NCBI GenBank assembly: GCA_007570785.1
Contig: ML660777.1
Span: 9,881,908-9,945,907, forward strand
Length of the DNA: 64,000 nucleotides
Source: Antilocapra americana
Taxonomy: Eukaryota; Chordata; Mammalia; Artiodactyla; Antilocapridae
Reading direction: 5' to 3'
The notes beneath the pieces are model-generated. The model was not told the DNA's origin. It worked only from the letters and a program-made list of their open reading frames with translations, and ran no database searches. Position numbers and translations under genes: made by a program. This document shows positions 10,693 through 23,379 of this stretch, in pieces; positions within the stretch are counted from its first letter, which is position 1, and each line of letters starts with the position of its first letter.

Positions 10693-11820
10693 ACCTACAT
10701 ATTTAGTGACTGCAAGCTTAGATGAAAAGAATCATGTGAGTTGGGCTCTTCTGTGTGGCCTTGGAGATGTACTTTGGCTGTGTTGCCTTCATGATGTGCC
10801 TAAATCCAACCAAAATTTCTTCTCAATCCCTTCAGTTCCTAGTGATTTGTCTTTAGTAACTTTTGACAAAGTACTTCTCTACCTAGAGTTCACGTTCATC
10901 CACCAAAGAATTAATAAAAATATTAAATGGCACAGTTCCTAGGACAAACCCCGGAGGCAGTGCCATTGTTAACATTTCTCTTGTTGCTCTGAAGACCAAG
11001 CCCTGCCTGGTCTGGCTTGTAGAAAATACCTTCAGGAAGGTATGTGTGAGTTTGAATATTCAGGCCCAGTGGTTTTTTGATCACTCCCCAGGAAATTGTG
11101 CTTCATGACCTCTTTCATGTATTTTCAAGTAACTAATCAGAGCTTCTCTTTTCTGCCCTTAGGACACTGTACATCTATATATAGATTTTTCTGACTTGAT
11201 TTTCTTTTGAACTGCTCAGTAGATATCTATGAAATATCATCACCCAAACTTTGCCTACACTTAGATTTTATTTTGAAAAGATAAATGCTTTAGTGATTGC
11301 TTAAGTGCCCTAAAATGGTTCATCGAAGGGATCTACTATTAATAAGATTAATAAGTTTGGAAAATTCTTAGAGCTCAACTTTTAAAGTCTGGATTTAAAT
11401 GAGCCTTAAGGGATTTTAGATAATTGATAACTTGAAGAACAGTGGTTGAGAGATGAAACAAGAAAGAATTTCTGAGTGCTTTTGTTTCTCATTTATTTAC
11501 TTTTAATCACATGTACCTTCACATACCACTTCCTCAACATCATGTTAGCAACCTGTAATAAACACAACATGAGTGCAAAGTATTTGTTATATCATTATCA
11601 GTGAAGATTAAAAAGAAAAAATCCAGTCCCTGAATATACGGTACTATTAAAGTATGATGTTATATAAGATTATTAGTCAAAGATAACTTAACCGCAGCAT
11701 TCTTTGATTAAAAATATAGAACGGTCAGTCAGTATTCACAATGAGTAATCTGTTTTGTTCCTCCTTCTGTTCTTACTGTGATCTTGTTCACAGTTTTAAG
11801 GAAGGAGTACTGTTCTTTGA

Positions 11821-12018
11821 GGGCTTTCCTGGTGGCTCAGTGGTAAGGAATCCACCTGCCAAGCAGGAGATGCAGGCTTGATCCCTGGGTCAGGAAGATC
11901 CTCTGGAGAAGGAAATGGTAACCCACTCCAGTGTTTTTGCCTGGAGAATCCCATGGACAGAGGAAGCTGTTCATGGGATCACAAAGAGTCAGACACCACT
12001 GAACAACTAAACAACAAG
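11821..12018 (+). mobile_element. Bov-tA SINE
   Basis: Starts GGGCTTTCCTGGTGGCTCAG and runs through GAGAATCCCATGGACAGAGG to CACAAAGAGTCAGACACCAC, followed by an AACAACTAAACAACAA tail. Confidence 0.9.
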
Positions 12019-13765
12019 AAATTAATAAATAAGTGTTGTAAATATTGGTTTACGTTAAAATAATGCAGAAATGCTTACTGGTCATTAAACCAGTAGACCA
12101 CAGGTTTATTGAAAACGTTTTTATGAAAAAGCTAAGCTTTTATTAGTACCTAAAGGTACATGTAGATACTATTTAGTATGTATTTTAAGGATCAATTTTG
12201 TGCTGAGCCAAGGGTTTTTAAATGAATGGACCAAAGGTCATGGGTCCCCAGCTTTAAAGAGCTGAACTGCTTGCTATCTGGTGTCAAGACTGAAGTAAAC
12301 AAACAGTAGAGTAGTGGAGATGTGTATGAAGTACACTGGGTACGTAGAGGAGAGTTCTGTCTGCCAGAAAAGCCTTGGGAGACCCCACTCTCCCATGCCC
12401 TTTTGAAGAGAGGGTGGGCTTTTATGGTGTCAAATGGCATGTGAAGTGCCTAGAGGAGGTAGCTTCCATTCTGGCCCAGCTAATGCTGAGAGGTCTTTTG
12501 TATTTGTTCTAGGGGACTAGTCTCTGGAGAATTTGATAGAATTTAGTGGTCATGCTCTTGGAGCAAATGATTTTGTTTTAATTGATGTATTTAGTTACTG
12601 GAGCCTTAGGTAATGATTTATTGCTAACAATAACACAAAAATGTACCAATATTAAAAAGAGTATTTTGATATTAGGCTCAATAGGACATCTGGCTAGTAA
12701 TGAATAGTGAATTTTACTGAATAGTAAATTTTACTAAATTTCCAGAATTCTACTCTTTCAATCTCTGTGGTTGTTTAAACCCTTCATGAACTTCATCAAA
12801 GTTAGCTGTGATAATGAATAACCTCTATCTAACTAAATGTTTAACTGGATAGTTTTAGCTTTTCTTGACATGGCCACAATTCAGTGGGAAAGGGAGAAGG
12901 GATTGAGAGATGGGGTAGGCTTGCTTGGACTCAATGAAAGTTTTAGATTTTATTTCTTTATAACCTGTGGGCCTCATTTGACAATTATAAGATTATTAAA
13001 GATTGTAACGAAAACATGTAATTTCAAGCCCTCATCTCCTAAAAGCTCAACTTGGGAGAGAGAGAAACATACTTTCTCACAGTGTGTTTAGCAGGCAGTT
13101 TGGTTACTGCATCTGTGTGACTCCTGCCTGAGTTAGTTCACAGAGCATCTGTTGTTGATATCAGAAATGTCTAGTCACAGCTCTCTTTCCTGAAAAAAAC
13201 ACACATTAGCAGGTCAGCATGCTCTGTGGCTCCAGAATTAGAAGTGTGAGCACAGGGAGGAATGTTGGATCTGGCTTGTGTTAATTCAGAGTCAGAAGGT
13301 TATATTTATTATATCTGGAGACACAGGAATTGAGGATATACATTGTGAAGAAATGACTCCTTGTACCAGGTGATTTAAAGCAATAGAATGTGCATGCGTG
13401 TGTGTGTACAAACCAGCCTGTTTGACATTAAAGAGTGGTGTGCCTTTTTCAAAATTACGGACAAAGTTTCTAAGCTGTTCCAGCCAGGTCTCTCTGAGAG
13501 TTCCTGACACACAGGCTTTATCTGAAGGTCACTGCGTAACCTTTCATTGTCAGGAAGCCATCAACTAGTTCCATGTAGACTTGGACAAGTGAGTCTGTCT
13601 TGGGAAAGGCTGTGGAGGCCTCTCTGGATTTGATGATAGGGCTTGATGGTGACATCTGTGTGTGCTGGGTGCATGGGTCCATGGGTTTTGGCTGTAGAGT
13701 CTCTTCTTGGGGATCCTGTGGCATTCTTCACAGGACTTTCTGGAAGACACCTGTTTAACCCTTGT

Positions 13766-13983
13766 GAATGTGAAGTGAAGTGAAAGTCACTCAGTCATGT
13801 CTGATTCTTTGTGACCCATGGACTGTAGCCTGCCAGCCTCTTCTGTCCATGGAATTCTCCAGGCAAGAATACTGGAGTGGGTTGCCATTTCTTTCTCCAG
13901 GGATCTTCCTGACCCAGGGATTGAACCTGGGTCTCCTGCATTGCAGGCAAATTCTTTGCCATCTGAGCCATTAAGGAGGCCCA
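13766..13983 (-). mobile_element. Bov-tA/BOV-A2 SINE, antisense
   Basis: Begins with the GAAGTGAAGTGAAAGTCACT tail region, then CCATGGACTGTAGCCTGCCA and GGATTGAACCTGGGTCTCC, ending AGGAGGCCC. Five overlapping ORFs on both strands come from this element. Confidence 0.92.
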
Positions 13984-14637
13984 TGGTGCTTTTACTTTGG
14001 TCAAAAAATAGAGTATTATCTGACTGCCAGAAACCTATTGTTGTTCTTGCTTTCTAATAGGATAAAAGGCCAGGTTTCATGAAAAGTACCTGGGTGACGT
14101 TTAGGTTCACGTCCTGCCTCTGTTGTGTACTAGGAATCTATTATTTGAGTTTAATTTTGAGTGTGTCTTTAAGATTTTGAACTTGTTTTTTATCTATAAG
14201 ATAAAGATCCCAATACCTATTTTCATGGGAATAAAACCAACTTATTTATAGTATCTCAAAGTACCTGTCCCTCAATGTGAAAGCAGAAAGTGTTTGTGGA
14301 GGACGAGTGTCTTTTAATGTAAGTACAGTGGGATACAGATAGAACTTTGAGTCCTTTTTCCCAGATGTTGTCATGACTTAGCTGACACTCCCCGTCCCAG
14401 CCATTATGCTCCAGAGATAGACACTGGGGAGGAGGGAGAGAGGAAGAGAACAAGGGACAGATGTCATCAGATGACAGTGACGGTCACAGACACGTTCACT
14501 TCTTCCACATGAGCGAGATGCCTTTTCCTCCACTCCCCATCAGTCTCTGAAAGATACCCAGGATGCTAGAGCAGAAGGCCCCTCCCTGGTCCTCTGGTTA
14601 ATCAGTCCCCTCTGCATTTGAATCCCATTTGTTTTAG

Positions 14638-14935
14638 GGGTTTCCCTGATAGCTCAGTTGGTAAAGAATCCACCGGCAATGCAGGACACCCCAGTTCAAT
14701 TCCTGGGTCAGGAAGGTCCACTGGAGAAGGGATAGGCTCCCCACTCCAGTATTTTTGGGCTTCCCCTTATGGCTCAGCTGGTAAAGAATCCGCCTGCAAT
14801 ATGGGAGACCTGGGTTCAATCTCTGGGTTGAGAAGATCCCCTGGAAAAGGGAATGGCTACCCACTCCAGTATTCTTGCCTGGAGAATTCCATGGACTGTA
14901 TAGTTCACAGTCACAAAGAGACATGACCAAGTGAT
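14638..14935 (+). mobile_element. Bov-tA SINE, two-headed
   Basis: Two tRNA-derived heads (14638 and about 14757), each with TCAGTTGGTAAAGAATCC-like boxes, and one tail (ATTCTTGCCTGGAGAATTCC). Same head-head-tail build as at 689 and 20170. Confidence 0.9.
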
Positions 14936-14999
14936 TTTTACTTTATTTTGTATATGATAAACCAGGATTTATTGAAGTTAAGGGATTAATTGATAGCTA

Positions 15000-15238
15000 C
15001 TTTACAGTTTATGGGCTTCCCTGGTGGCTCAGACAGTAAAGTGTCTGCCTGCAATGCGGGAGACCCAGGTTCAATCCCTGGGTTGGGAAGATCCCCTGGA
15101 GAAGGAAATGGCAACCCACTCCAGTACTCTTGCCTGGAAAATTCCTTGGACTGAGGAGCCCGGTAGGCTACAGTCCCATGGGGTCACAGAGTCAGACAGG
15201 ACTGAGTGACTTCACTTTCACTTTTCTTTACAGTTTAT
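15000..15238 (+). mobile_element. Bov-tA SINE with target-site duplication
   Basis: A well-preserved SINE (15013-15225) flanked by an exact 13-bp direct repeat CTTTACAGTTTAT at 15000-15012 and 15226-15238. The intact duplication and clean consensus suggest a fairly recent insertion. Confidence 0.93.
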
Positions 15239-16534
15239 AGATAACTCTGCCAAGAACTCCAAGTCAGGTTTCTCACCCAGCCCATGCTGGCCTGTTTTGA
15301 TCTCAGATCCCAAGGGCCTATCTCTGATGCTTCTTGAGCTGCCCTCAACTTCCCGAGAGGTCATTGGGATGGAACTCACTTTGCAAATCAGAGCCTCAAG
15401 GCAGATTTAGTTTCTTCAGCCAATTAATTTAAGAAATGCAAAATAGCCTAAAGCTGGTGACTTCCCTGTTGCACATGCAAACTTCTCTTCACTCGTTATT
15501 GATTTCATTAAAATTCAAACATGTTTAAGAGAAATAAAGAAAGGAAACTTCATCATGAGACATCATATGTAATGAACATCAGTAATCATTGTTTTATCCT
15601 AATAGGCTTTGGTGCTTATTTTTAGGGTTATAGTAAGTCATTAGTACTTTGATGGACTTTAAAAGCATGGTAATAAGACACAGGTTATAAAAGGGACAAA
15701 GGAAAGAAAAATAAGGGATTAGAAATACTAAATATACCAATAATTTAGCACTTGGAGCCAGTTTACTCTGCCTGGTCCATTACTTACATTCTTCCTGAAG
15801 AATCTTTTGGTAAAATTGATGTGTAAAAGGAGACTGTTAAACGTCACTGGTTAAAGAAAGATTATCATCTATTTTTTTTATAAGTAAGAAAAATTAAATT
15901 ACACTCATTCATAGAGAATTTTAACTTGTTTTCTAGTTTAAACAAAAATAGGTGTAGAATGGAGAGCTTGGGGGAAGAGTGGTTCTTTATTGTGGGAAAG
16001 CCACTGCACAGAAGTAGGATGTGTAATTGTCTCATCTTCCCTGAACCACAGTGGCATTGCCATCTTCTTCTGTTATTACCTATTCTGAAAAATGAGATAG
16101 GCAGCCAGAATTGTGATTCTGTAGCCTGGAAGATGTTGGAAAATCATATCCCATTTTTGTACTTGGCTTCTCCCTCCGGAAAAGAACTTTTTTTACCTCC
16201 AAGTTCCCTTCTAAGCTCCAAAATTCTGACTGGCCTCTTAGTATTTAACTGCTTAAGGGTGATATGTACGCAGTTTATTGACACAAAAGTAGAATTTACA
16301 GCTGGATGCAAGTCCTGAGTTGTCTAGAATCTAAGTTTGTGTTGACACAAAAACTGCTAAGTGCATCCAGCAAATGAGGTGCTGGGCTGGAAGCGGCAGC
16401 AGAGTCAGAGATGAATCGACATGGCTGCTTTCCTAGTTCACTCCCAGTTAGAGATAAGTGTATGAATAACTCTGACAGGGTTGATAACGGTGACATCATT
16501 AAGCTGCACACTTGTCCCTGGGTGTTCTCCTTAA

Positions 16535-17100
16535 AACACAAATCTGATCATGCCTCTCGTTAAAAATTCTTTACCAGCTTCCCACCATTGGCAGGATAAA
16601 ATACAACCTCTGTAGCATCTGAGAACCTTCCTGGTCTTCCCGCATTTGTCCAGCCTCAGCTGCCAGATGACCCTTTCTCCCCGGAGCTGCTGTGTTCCTC
16701 CTCCCCAGTCTTCACTTTGTGCCCGCACGTGTAAGGATAGTCCTTCGGTTGGAATGCGGGCTTGTGTTGCCCTTTCTATCTATCCACACGTCTCAATCCA
16801 CTTCCTCTCCCTTCCAAACCACAACCACTCACACCTGGCCAACTCCTCTTCCCTTGTGAGGGTCAGTGGGTGGCTGCCTGGGTTCCCATAGAGCTTTCCT
16901 GGACTCCTCAGGGCAGACCCAGACATCCCTTCCCCACTTTTCCACACATGCCCACAGAATCTTACACCCCTCCATTCAACTGCTAGTAATTGTGTCCACA
17001 TATTTATCCCCCACCTGTCAGCAAGACCCTTGGGAGCAGGACCTTTTCTTGTCATTTGTGTGACCCCAGTGCTTGGTGCTGTAAATACTGTTGTGTCTGT
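16535..17100 (+). mobile_element. L2 LINE 3' end
   Basis: Follows the L2 3' end in order: AATCTGATCATGCCTCTC, AGGATAAAATACAACCTC, CTTCACTTTGTGCCCGCACG region, TTGGGAGCAGGACCTTTTC and CCCAGTGCTTGGTGCTG. The ORFs in this GC-richer stretch are not genes. Confidence 0.75.
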
Positions 17101-17630
17101 GCAGGTCCTGGAATAGTCATCTCAAACGCACAAGGAAGATCAGTCATAGCCAGGGAACAACTGGGGAGAAGGCAGGAGCGAGGAGACTGGAGATGAGAGA
17201 GTGCAGAGAGAGGCGTGGTGAAGGTTGAGCCTGGGAGGCTCTTATTTTAGGGGCTTGGGAAGGAGCCATTGGGGAAAGAGTAACTGGGGAAGAAGAAAGC
17301 AACTCAGAATGGGGCGTTGGTCGTGGGCCTCAGGGACAGGCAGGGTCGGAAGAAAGGCTACTGAATTGGTCAGGAGGTGGCCATTGGTGACTGTCAAAAG
17401 AGTGGTTTCCAGGGGGTCTGTGGATTTAAGAAGCCAGGTGTAATGAGATAAGAATTATTTTAATAAGCAGAAAAATAATATAAGTAATTTTTTTTAAGAA
17501 ATAAACGATGTCGCCAAGGCAAAGAGTATTTTGAGGTGGTCGCAGGCTAAAAGTAGTACTATTACTTGTTTTAAAAACTAGAGCAGTTAAAACATGATTT
17601 TAGACAAAAGAGCCCACAGAAGGAGGAAGG

Positions 17631-17705
17631 AGAGCATATTATATTATAAAGGGAGCATATTATATTATAAAGGGAGCATATTCGATGGTAAAGGGAGCAT
17701 ATTCC
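17631..17705. repeat. 22-bp minisatellite, about 3.4 copies
   Basis: The unit GAGCATATTATATTATAAAG plus GG is repeated in tandem: the first two copies are near identical, the third differs at several bases (CGATGG), and a partial copy follows. Confidence 0.85.
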
Positions 17706-19433
17706 CTCAGTAGTCAGAAGGCAGTCTGTGGGCACAGGCGGAGGTCAGGTTTTGACTTCCAACTCCCAGACAGAAAACTGGAGAAAGCATGTTTTGAGAT
17801 GGAGCAAAAAAACATTGACATTATTTATTAGTCTTGATAGAAAATGTGGCCCCCACTGTGTGGCCAGTTCCTCGGTGAGAAGGATGACTTCATTTGGAGC
17901 TGACTCGTTCAGTGCTTGTGAATGTAATGAGGTTGACTTTTCAAAGCCAATGGTAATGTTATTAAAGACTTTTTTTTTTGTTATGTTTAGTATTTTATCG
18001 CACTTCCTTTGTAATTTTTGTCCTTAGGGAAACTTGCCCAACTTGATGAAACAATGGATTAAATTCCCTATTGAGAAAAATGAAGTGTAAGACAAAAATA
18101 AAAATTAACAGAATGGAATGATACACAAAGGGGTGGTTTAACTTCTCTTGTTGGATTTAATGGCTCACAAAATTTTTTATATTACTAACTCTGGGTATGG
18201 TGACCCTGAACGGGTAGTTAACCTGTGTGAGGGAAGTCAGATGCAAGAACAAAGGAAAAAGGAACAATCCTTGCTTTTTAAGTGGGTAAAGAGACCTGTC
18301 GCCTTTAATAGCAAGCCACACACAAAAGATAGAATAGCAAAGACAGTCATTTGAATGATCCAGGTCTTAACAAAGCACCATGGATGGTTTGAACAAAAGG
18401 CTTTTTGTTTTGTTTTTGTGTCCATGGCCAGTGCTGTTTCAGCAATTCCAGTTTAATTCCTGATAAACTGAGTAACTTGAGTGGCTGCTATATTTTCGTA
18501 CAGTGCAGCATAAAAATGCTACATTGAAGGTACTGTGGATAAGGTTTGTATTGTTATCATACCCCGTACAACTGAAGTCCCTGGTGTTGGCTTAGACTCT
18601 TTGCAAGTTATTTGATATTGAGTAACCTTGGTGATGCGCCATGGCTGCAAATGATAGGGCTTTTTCATTCTAAAGTGAAATGAGATCACCTCCAGTTTGG
18701 TTGTGCTCTGGTGGTGCTCAACTAGGACTTGCATACACACAGCACCCTCACATTAATCATGGGTACAAGAAAGCTTTCATCTTAATTTAAATCAGATTTA
18801 CTTCTTCAAGTCTCCTTAAATGATTTTGGCTATGTGAAGAAAAGCAATGTTAAAAGCCAGTTTTCTGCCATGGCAAATAACATTTGAGGACTAATTCTTT
18901 CCATGGTTTGCAGTGAAAAATAAAGCTAACAAACAGTTTTATCCAGTGGTGTGAATTTTAATATTTAATCCCTAAGTGTTTAGGGAGGGTTTTATTCCAC
19001 TCTAATAGAAATTAAGTATAGAGGGAGAATATCAATCAATATGACCTCTTTTTGCCCTCTTGCATAAATGACATTGCCTATGGTGTTTAATATTAGTCAT
19101 TGAAGGAGATACTGGTCCCAGGAAATGGAGGGAGGAGACTCTTTTCAATGCCTTTTCAGTGTATTAGTCAGAAAATTCTTTTCCTGTCTGACTGTTGAGC
19201 TGATGATAGAATTAATGGCAAGTGTTCTCACGGTACTCTACCTTCCAGGTCCTGACCACTTTATCTCCCCAAACACACTAAGTAGATTGAAATGAGAAGT
19301 CATTTGGAATTGTTCTAAGGTAAGTATTAGGTGTAGAAATTCAGAAGTTTACTTGTCATTTCCCCGCTCCTTTGGTGGAACCCATTTACTTCAAAGGCAG
19401 CTTTTCTACCATCTCTCTTCTACCTTGTAAAAG

Positions 19434-19636
19434 TATTAGTCACTCAGTCATATCTGACTCTGCAGCCTCATGGACTGTAGGCTTCCAGGTTCTTCTGTCC
19501 ATGGAATTTTCCAGGCAAGAATACTGGAGTGGGTAGCCCTTCCCTTCTCCAGAGGATCTTCCCATCCCAGGAATCGAACCCAGGTCTCCTGCATTGCAGG
19601 CAGATTCTTTACTGTCTGAATCACACGGGAAGCCCT
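19434..19636 (-). mobile_element. Bov-tA SINE, antisense
   Basis: CACTCAGTCATATCTGACTC, TTTTCCAGGCAAGAATACTG, GGAATCGAACCCAGGTCTCC and ACACGGGAAGCCC mark a full antisense copy. Confidence 0.9.
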
Positions 19637-20094
19637 GTTTTCCACCTTACTCCTTCCCAGATCCTCTCTGGGAGCTTTCCTGTGACATCTCTTCTATCTG
19701 ACCAGAAATCACAAGAGTTGCCCATGATGGAATAAGTATTGGGATGTTGGATTTGGTCAGTGTCTCTGAAGTTCTGCTGGGACCAAATTTTCTTGGATAG
19801 ATAACCCTAATAGAGCAGTGAGCATCATCTTCTCTACCTGCTCTTCCCTCGTCCTCTTATTTACTGAACATATATATAATAGGTGCCCCTCACTCATTAA
19901 ATTCTGTGTTTATGCTGGCCCTAACCCATATGTGTCAGTTGTGCTTAATAAACACTGATGACATCTTTGGTGTACCAGATAGGCAGGTCACATGCCTTGG
20001 GTAAATTAATATAAAAAGTATGGCCAAAGATAAAATGCACCTGGGTGAGGGCTAGGGACAGCCCCTCTGCCTCATAATCACAGGGCCCTTTCAA

Positions 20095-20705
20095 GCACTG
20101 AAGGTTCATTCATTTAATGAACTCCTGGCCACCTACAATGAGTAAATTGTGTGCGGCTTAGGCACCTTTGGGGCTTCCCTCATAGCTCAGTTCGTAAAGA
20201 ATCCACCTGCAATGCAGGAGACCCTGGTTTGATTCCTGAGTCAAACTGGAAGATCAACTGGAGAAGGGATAGGCTATTCACTCTAGTATTCTAGGGCTTC
20301 CTTTGTGGCTTAGCTGGTAAAGAATCTGCCTGCAATACAGGAGACCTGGCTTCAATCCCTGGGTTGAAGATGCCCTGGGGAAGGGAAAGGCTACCCACTC
20401 TAGTATTCTGGCCTAGAGAATTCCATGGATAGTATAGTCCATGGGTTCACAAAGAGTCAGATACAACTGAGCGACTTTCACTTAGGCACCTTTAGGAGAA
20501 CATTGGCTTTTACTTTCAGGGCCTGGGAAGCCATTGGAGAAGTTTGAGCTCAGGAGCTACATAATCTGACTCACACTTTTTAAATGGTTCAATTTGGTTC
20601 TGTGTTAAAAGTTCAAAGTAAAAGAACTGGAGTGACTCAGGACGTTGGGTGGAGATAACTGCAGTAATCAAGGGAGAGGTGGAAGTGGCCTGAAAAGAAA
20701 GTAGA
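20095..20705 (-). mobile_element. L2 LINE fragment, antisense, split by a SINE
   Basis: Antisense L2-like sequence on both sides of the SINE at 20170-20480. The clearest part is GGGAAGCCATTGGAGAAGTT and CTGCAGTAATCAAGGGAGAG, which follow the L2 antisense order. Confidence 0.6.
20157..20493 (+). mobile_element. Bov-tA SINE, two-headed, with target-site duplication
   Basis: A two-headed SINE (about 20170-20480) flanked by an exact 13-bp repeat CTTAGGCACCTTT at 20157-20169 and 20481-20493. The single duplication around both heads shows that the dimer moved as one unit. Confidence 0.93.
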
Positions 20706-21063
20706 TACCAGATAAAGCATTTCTTGTTCCACAGTGCTCTCTCTACTCTATCAGCTAAATTCTTCTTCATCCTTTGTTCCCCATCTTCCTCTCTAGTTAT
20801 TCCATTGGTGAGTGTGGATCATCATGGCAAAATAAAAGAAACAGATAAAACAAAAGAAACCCTCTTTTCCCCTCGGGCCTTTTATCTTTTCTCACCTGGA
20901 ATAAGGAGGAAAATTCTGGTCTTCGGGAGCCTCACCTACCACCTCCTCCAAATGGAAGGCTTTTCCTTTTACTTTATACCTGCCCCAAATGGGTTCATGG
21001 ATTTCACATCAAGCACCTTTGATTTTGTTTCTCCTTCTCTGTGGCTACTTACTTTCCTCTGAA

Positions 21064-21240
21064 ACAGTTTTCTTGCAGTGTGGCTCCCAGACCAGCAGCA
21101 GAAATATCACCTAGGAACTTATTAGAAGTGTTAAGTTCTCAGGCTCCAATGCAGACGAGTCAGACACTCAGGTCAGCCAAGTGGTTAACAAGCCCCCAGG
21201 AGATTCGATGCACCTTCATCAGGAGGACCCCTGCTCCATA
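21064..21240 (+). mobile_element. MER5A-like DNA transposon remnant
   Basis: Follows the MER5A (hAT-Charlie, non-autonomous) order: CAGTGTGGCTCCCAGACCAG, TCACCTAGGAACTTATTAGA, TTAACAAGCCCCCAGGAGAT, GATGCACCTTCATC. Old and diverged. Confidence 0.7.
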
Positions 21241-21700
21241 AGTTGTCATGTGAACTTGTTTAATCAGTCAACCAAATTGTAAACATCTTGAAAGTTTTAC
21301 CCCTTTCAGGTTCACTAGCTCATTGTGAGCTAAGGTTTGAACACACAGCTGTTCACTGTCAGAGTTTAAGATCTTAGCCACCACCACTCATCTCCCTGGC
21401 TCTTAGCAGAAGGTTACTTGAATAAATTGATTCATCTCCTTCCAGGAAGTTTCCTTTTCCTTGACACGTGGGTGATTGTTGGCATATTTTCTGATTGGCC
21501 ATCTCTTTCCTACCTGCAGTTAATAAATTATACTCTAGCACCTGGAGCATTTTGTCCATTGGAGCATTATGTCCAATGGTGCATAATGTCCATGCACCAT
21601 TAAGACATGAAGAGAGAAGAGATTTTGGAACTTTTAGAGAGACTTGGGCTTAATCCTTAAAGCCGTATACTTTCTCCTTTTATATTTTATGGTACTTTGG

Positions 21701-21849
21701 ATGCAAAGTATCATTGACATGATAATTGATAAGGCATCTTATGAACTTAAATATGGATTTATTTGAAGATAAATTTGGATTTAATACTTCATATATAATA
21801 ATATGCTATTATATCATTGTAAGTATTCTTGTATAACTATATACAAACA
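21701..21849. repeat. unrecognised ~150 bp repeat, copy A
   Basis: Aligns along its whole length, same orientation, with 43094-43246 in intron 3. Shared blocks include AAAGTATCATTGACATGAT, TTTATTTGAAGATAAA and TTGGATTTAATACTTCATAT. I do not recognise the family. Confidence 0.8.
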
Positions 21850-21884
21850 ATTACTCTTAAGGGGAGAGGGAAGAAAAGAATGAA

Positions 21885-22166
21885 TCGTTAGTGTAATGCT
21901 GCTGCTGCTGCGTCGCTTCAGTCATGTCCGACTCTGCGACCCCATAGATGGCAGCCCACCAGGCTTCCCCATCCCTGGGATTCTCCAGGCAAGAACACTG
22001 GAGTGGGTTGCCATTTTCTTCTCCAATGCATGAAAGTGAAGTCACTCAGTTGTGTCCGATGCTTAGCGACCCCATAGACTGCAGCCCACCAGGCTCCTCT
22101 GCCCATGGGATTTTCCAGGCAATAGTCTGGAGTGAGTTGCCATTGCCTTCTCCGTCATTAGTGTAA
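21885..22166 (-). mobile_element. BOV-A2-type SINE, antisense
   Basis: Two related Bov-A units in tandem, antisense (GTCCGACTCTGCGACCCC and GTCCGATGCTTAGCGACC), preceded by a short CTG run and followed by GCCTTCTCC. A 12-bp near-exact duplication (TCGTTAGTGTAA at 21885, TCATTAGTGTAA at 22155) brackets it. Confidence 0.9.
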
Positions 22167-23379
22167 CAGTAAACCAAAAAGTCATATTTACTTGGAATCT
22201 ATTATTTATAATTGCTGTCAAATTATCTAGGACAATGTCCATTGAAAGAATCTATATTAAATCCATGGTGTCTTTAAATTTAACATAGCTTTTCAGCTCA
22301 CTTGATATGCTGCAAGTAACTGAGTAACTTAAAAAACTTTTGACCGTTTATAGTCCCTTAATTATGTTCTAATTTGTTGATTCTTGAAGACAATTTCAAT
22401 AAATTAAAATACAGCTAGCTGCTTTTAAGGGGGCTTAGCTGCTTTGAAGAAAAGAATTTATGGAAAAATCCAAATGTAATTTTGGAAAATCCAGTTTACA
22501 TGACTGGCAAGGCAGAATCTTAACTACAATATCAGTATGATTTCCTCTTCAGGATTGCCAGATGCAATAAATTAATGTACTAAAAGGCAGATTCCTTCTA
22601 CTTTGAAATGCATTTTGGTTTGATTTTCAGTAAGAAAATAACTTCCCTAATGTTCACGGAGCATAATATTTGAATGCAGTAAAATTTTTCCTATGTTGCA
22701 TGTTAAGTGAAAGCTCAAACTAGAATCTTTAGCTATATATAAGACCTGATAAAGCTGTTGGACTGAAATTGATTATTGATTTTCTTCTGAATATATGTTT
22801 GTAGTCTTCCATGTTCTCGGTCTTCTGGTACCAAACAAAGATATATAGCAGAACTGGCTTTCAGCCCTGTCACTGATAATCTGATAGATAAATAACTGGG
22901 ATGGAAGTTTGGAAACCTGGATCTACCAGAAATGTAAAACATTTGTGTCTCATAATCCATAAGACAGGTATAATATCTGCTTTCCTTCAGTTAGCACAGA
23001 AATATTTTACACGCAAATCAAATAATGATGGCCAAGGGCTTTCTGTTTAGAAAATAATGCATTTATTAAGTGTCAGGAGTAATGGCTTTAAAAATCAGTG
23101 ATGTGAAAAAAGAGTTGTTTAGACTGTGGTTCATCACAGGACATTCTCACTGAAGCAGTACATCATGGCCATTATTTATAATTAACTTTGGAACTGGAGT
23201 CCTCCCAGTTGTTAATGACCTTGAATTATAGGAGGAGGATTGTGAAAGATTTAATACTGTTAGAAAGAAACCACATTCAGATTTTAAAGTATGGTATGTC
23301 TAAAATGCCGTACTGTTGTGAAATACCAGCATTGTGCTTTTGGCTTTTAATAATGTAGCAGTGCTTGATTTTTTTTTTT

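Noticed and set aside
15926..16318. 130-codon + strand ORF in intron 2
   Set aside because: No domain or known family; a single frame of this length is expected by chance in 64 kb.
16531..17196. Cluster of overlapping ORFs suggesting a small gene
   Set aside because: The sequence follows the L2 LINE 3' end, and ORFs occur in all frames because of base composition.
21898..21914. CTG trinucleotide repeat of possible expansion type
   Set aside because: Only about four units, and a standard part of the antisense BOV-A2 SINE end.
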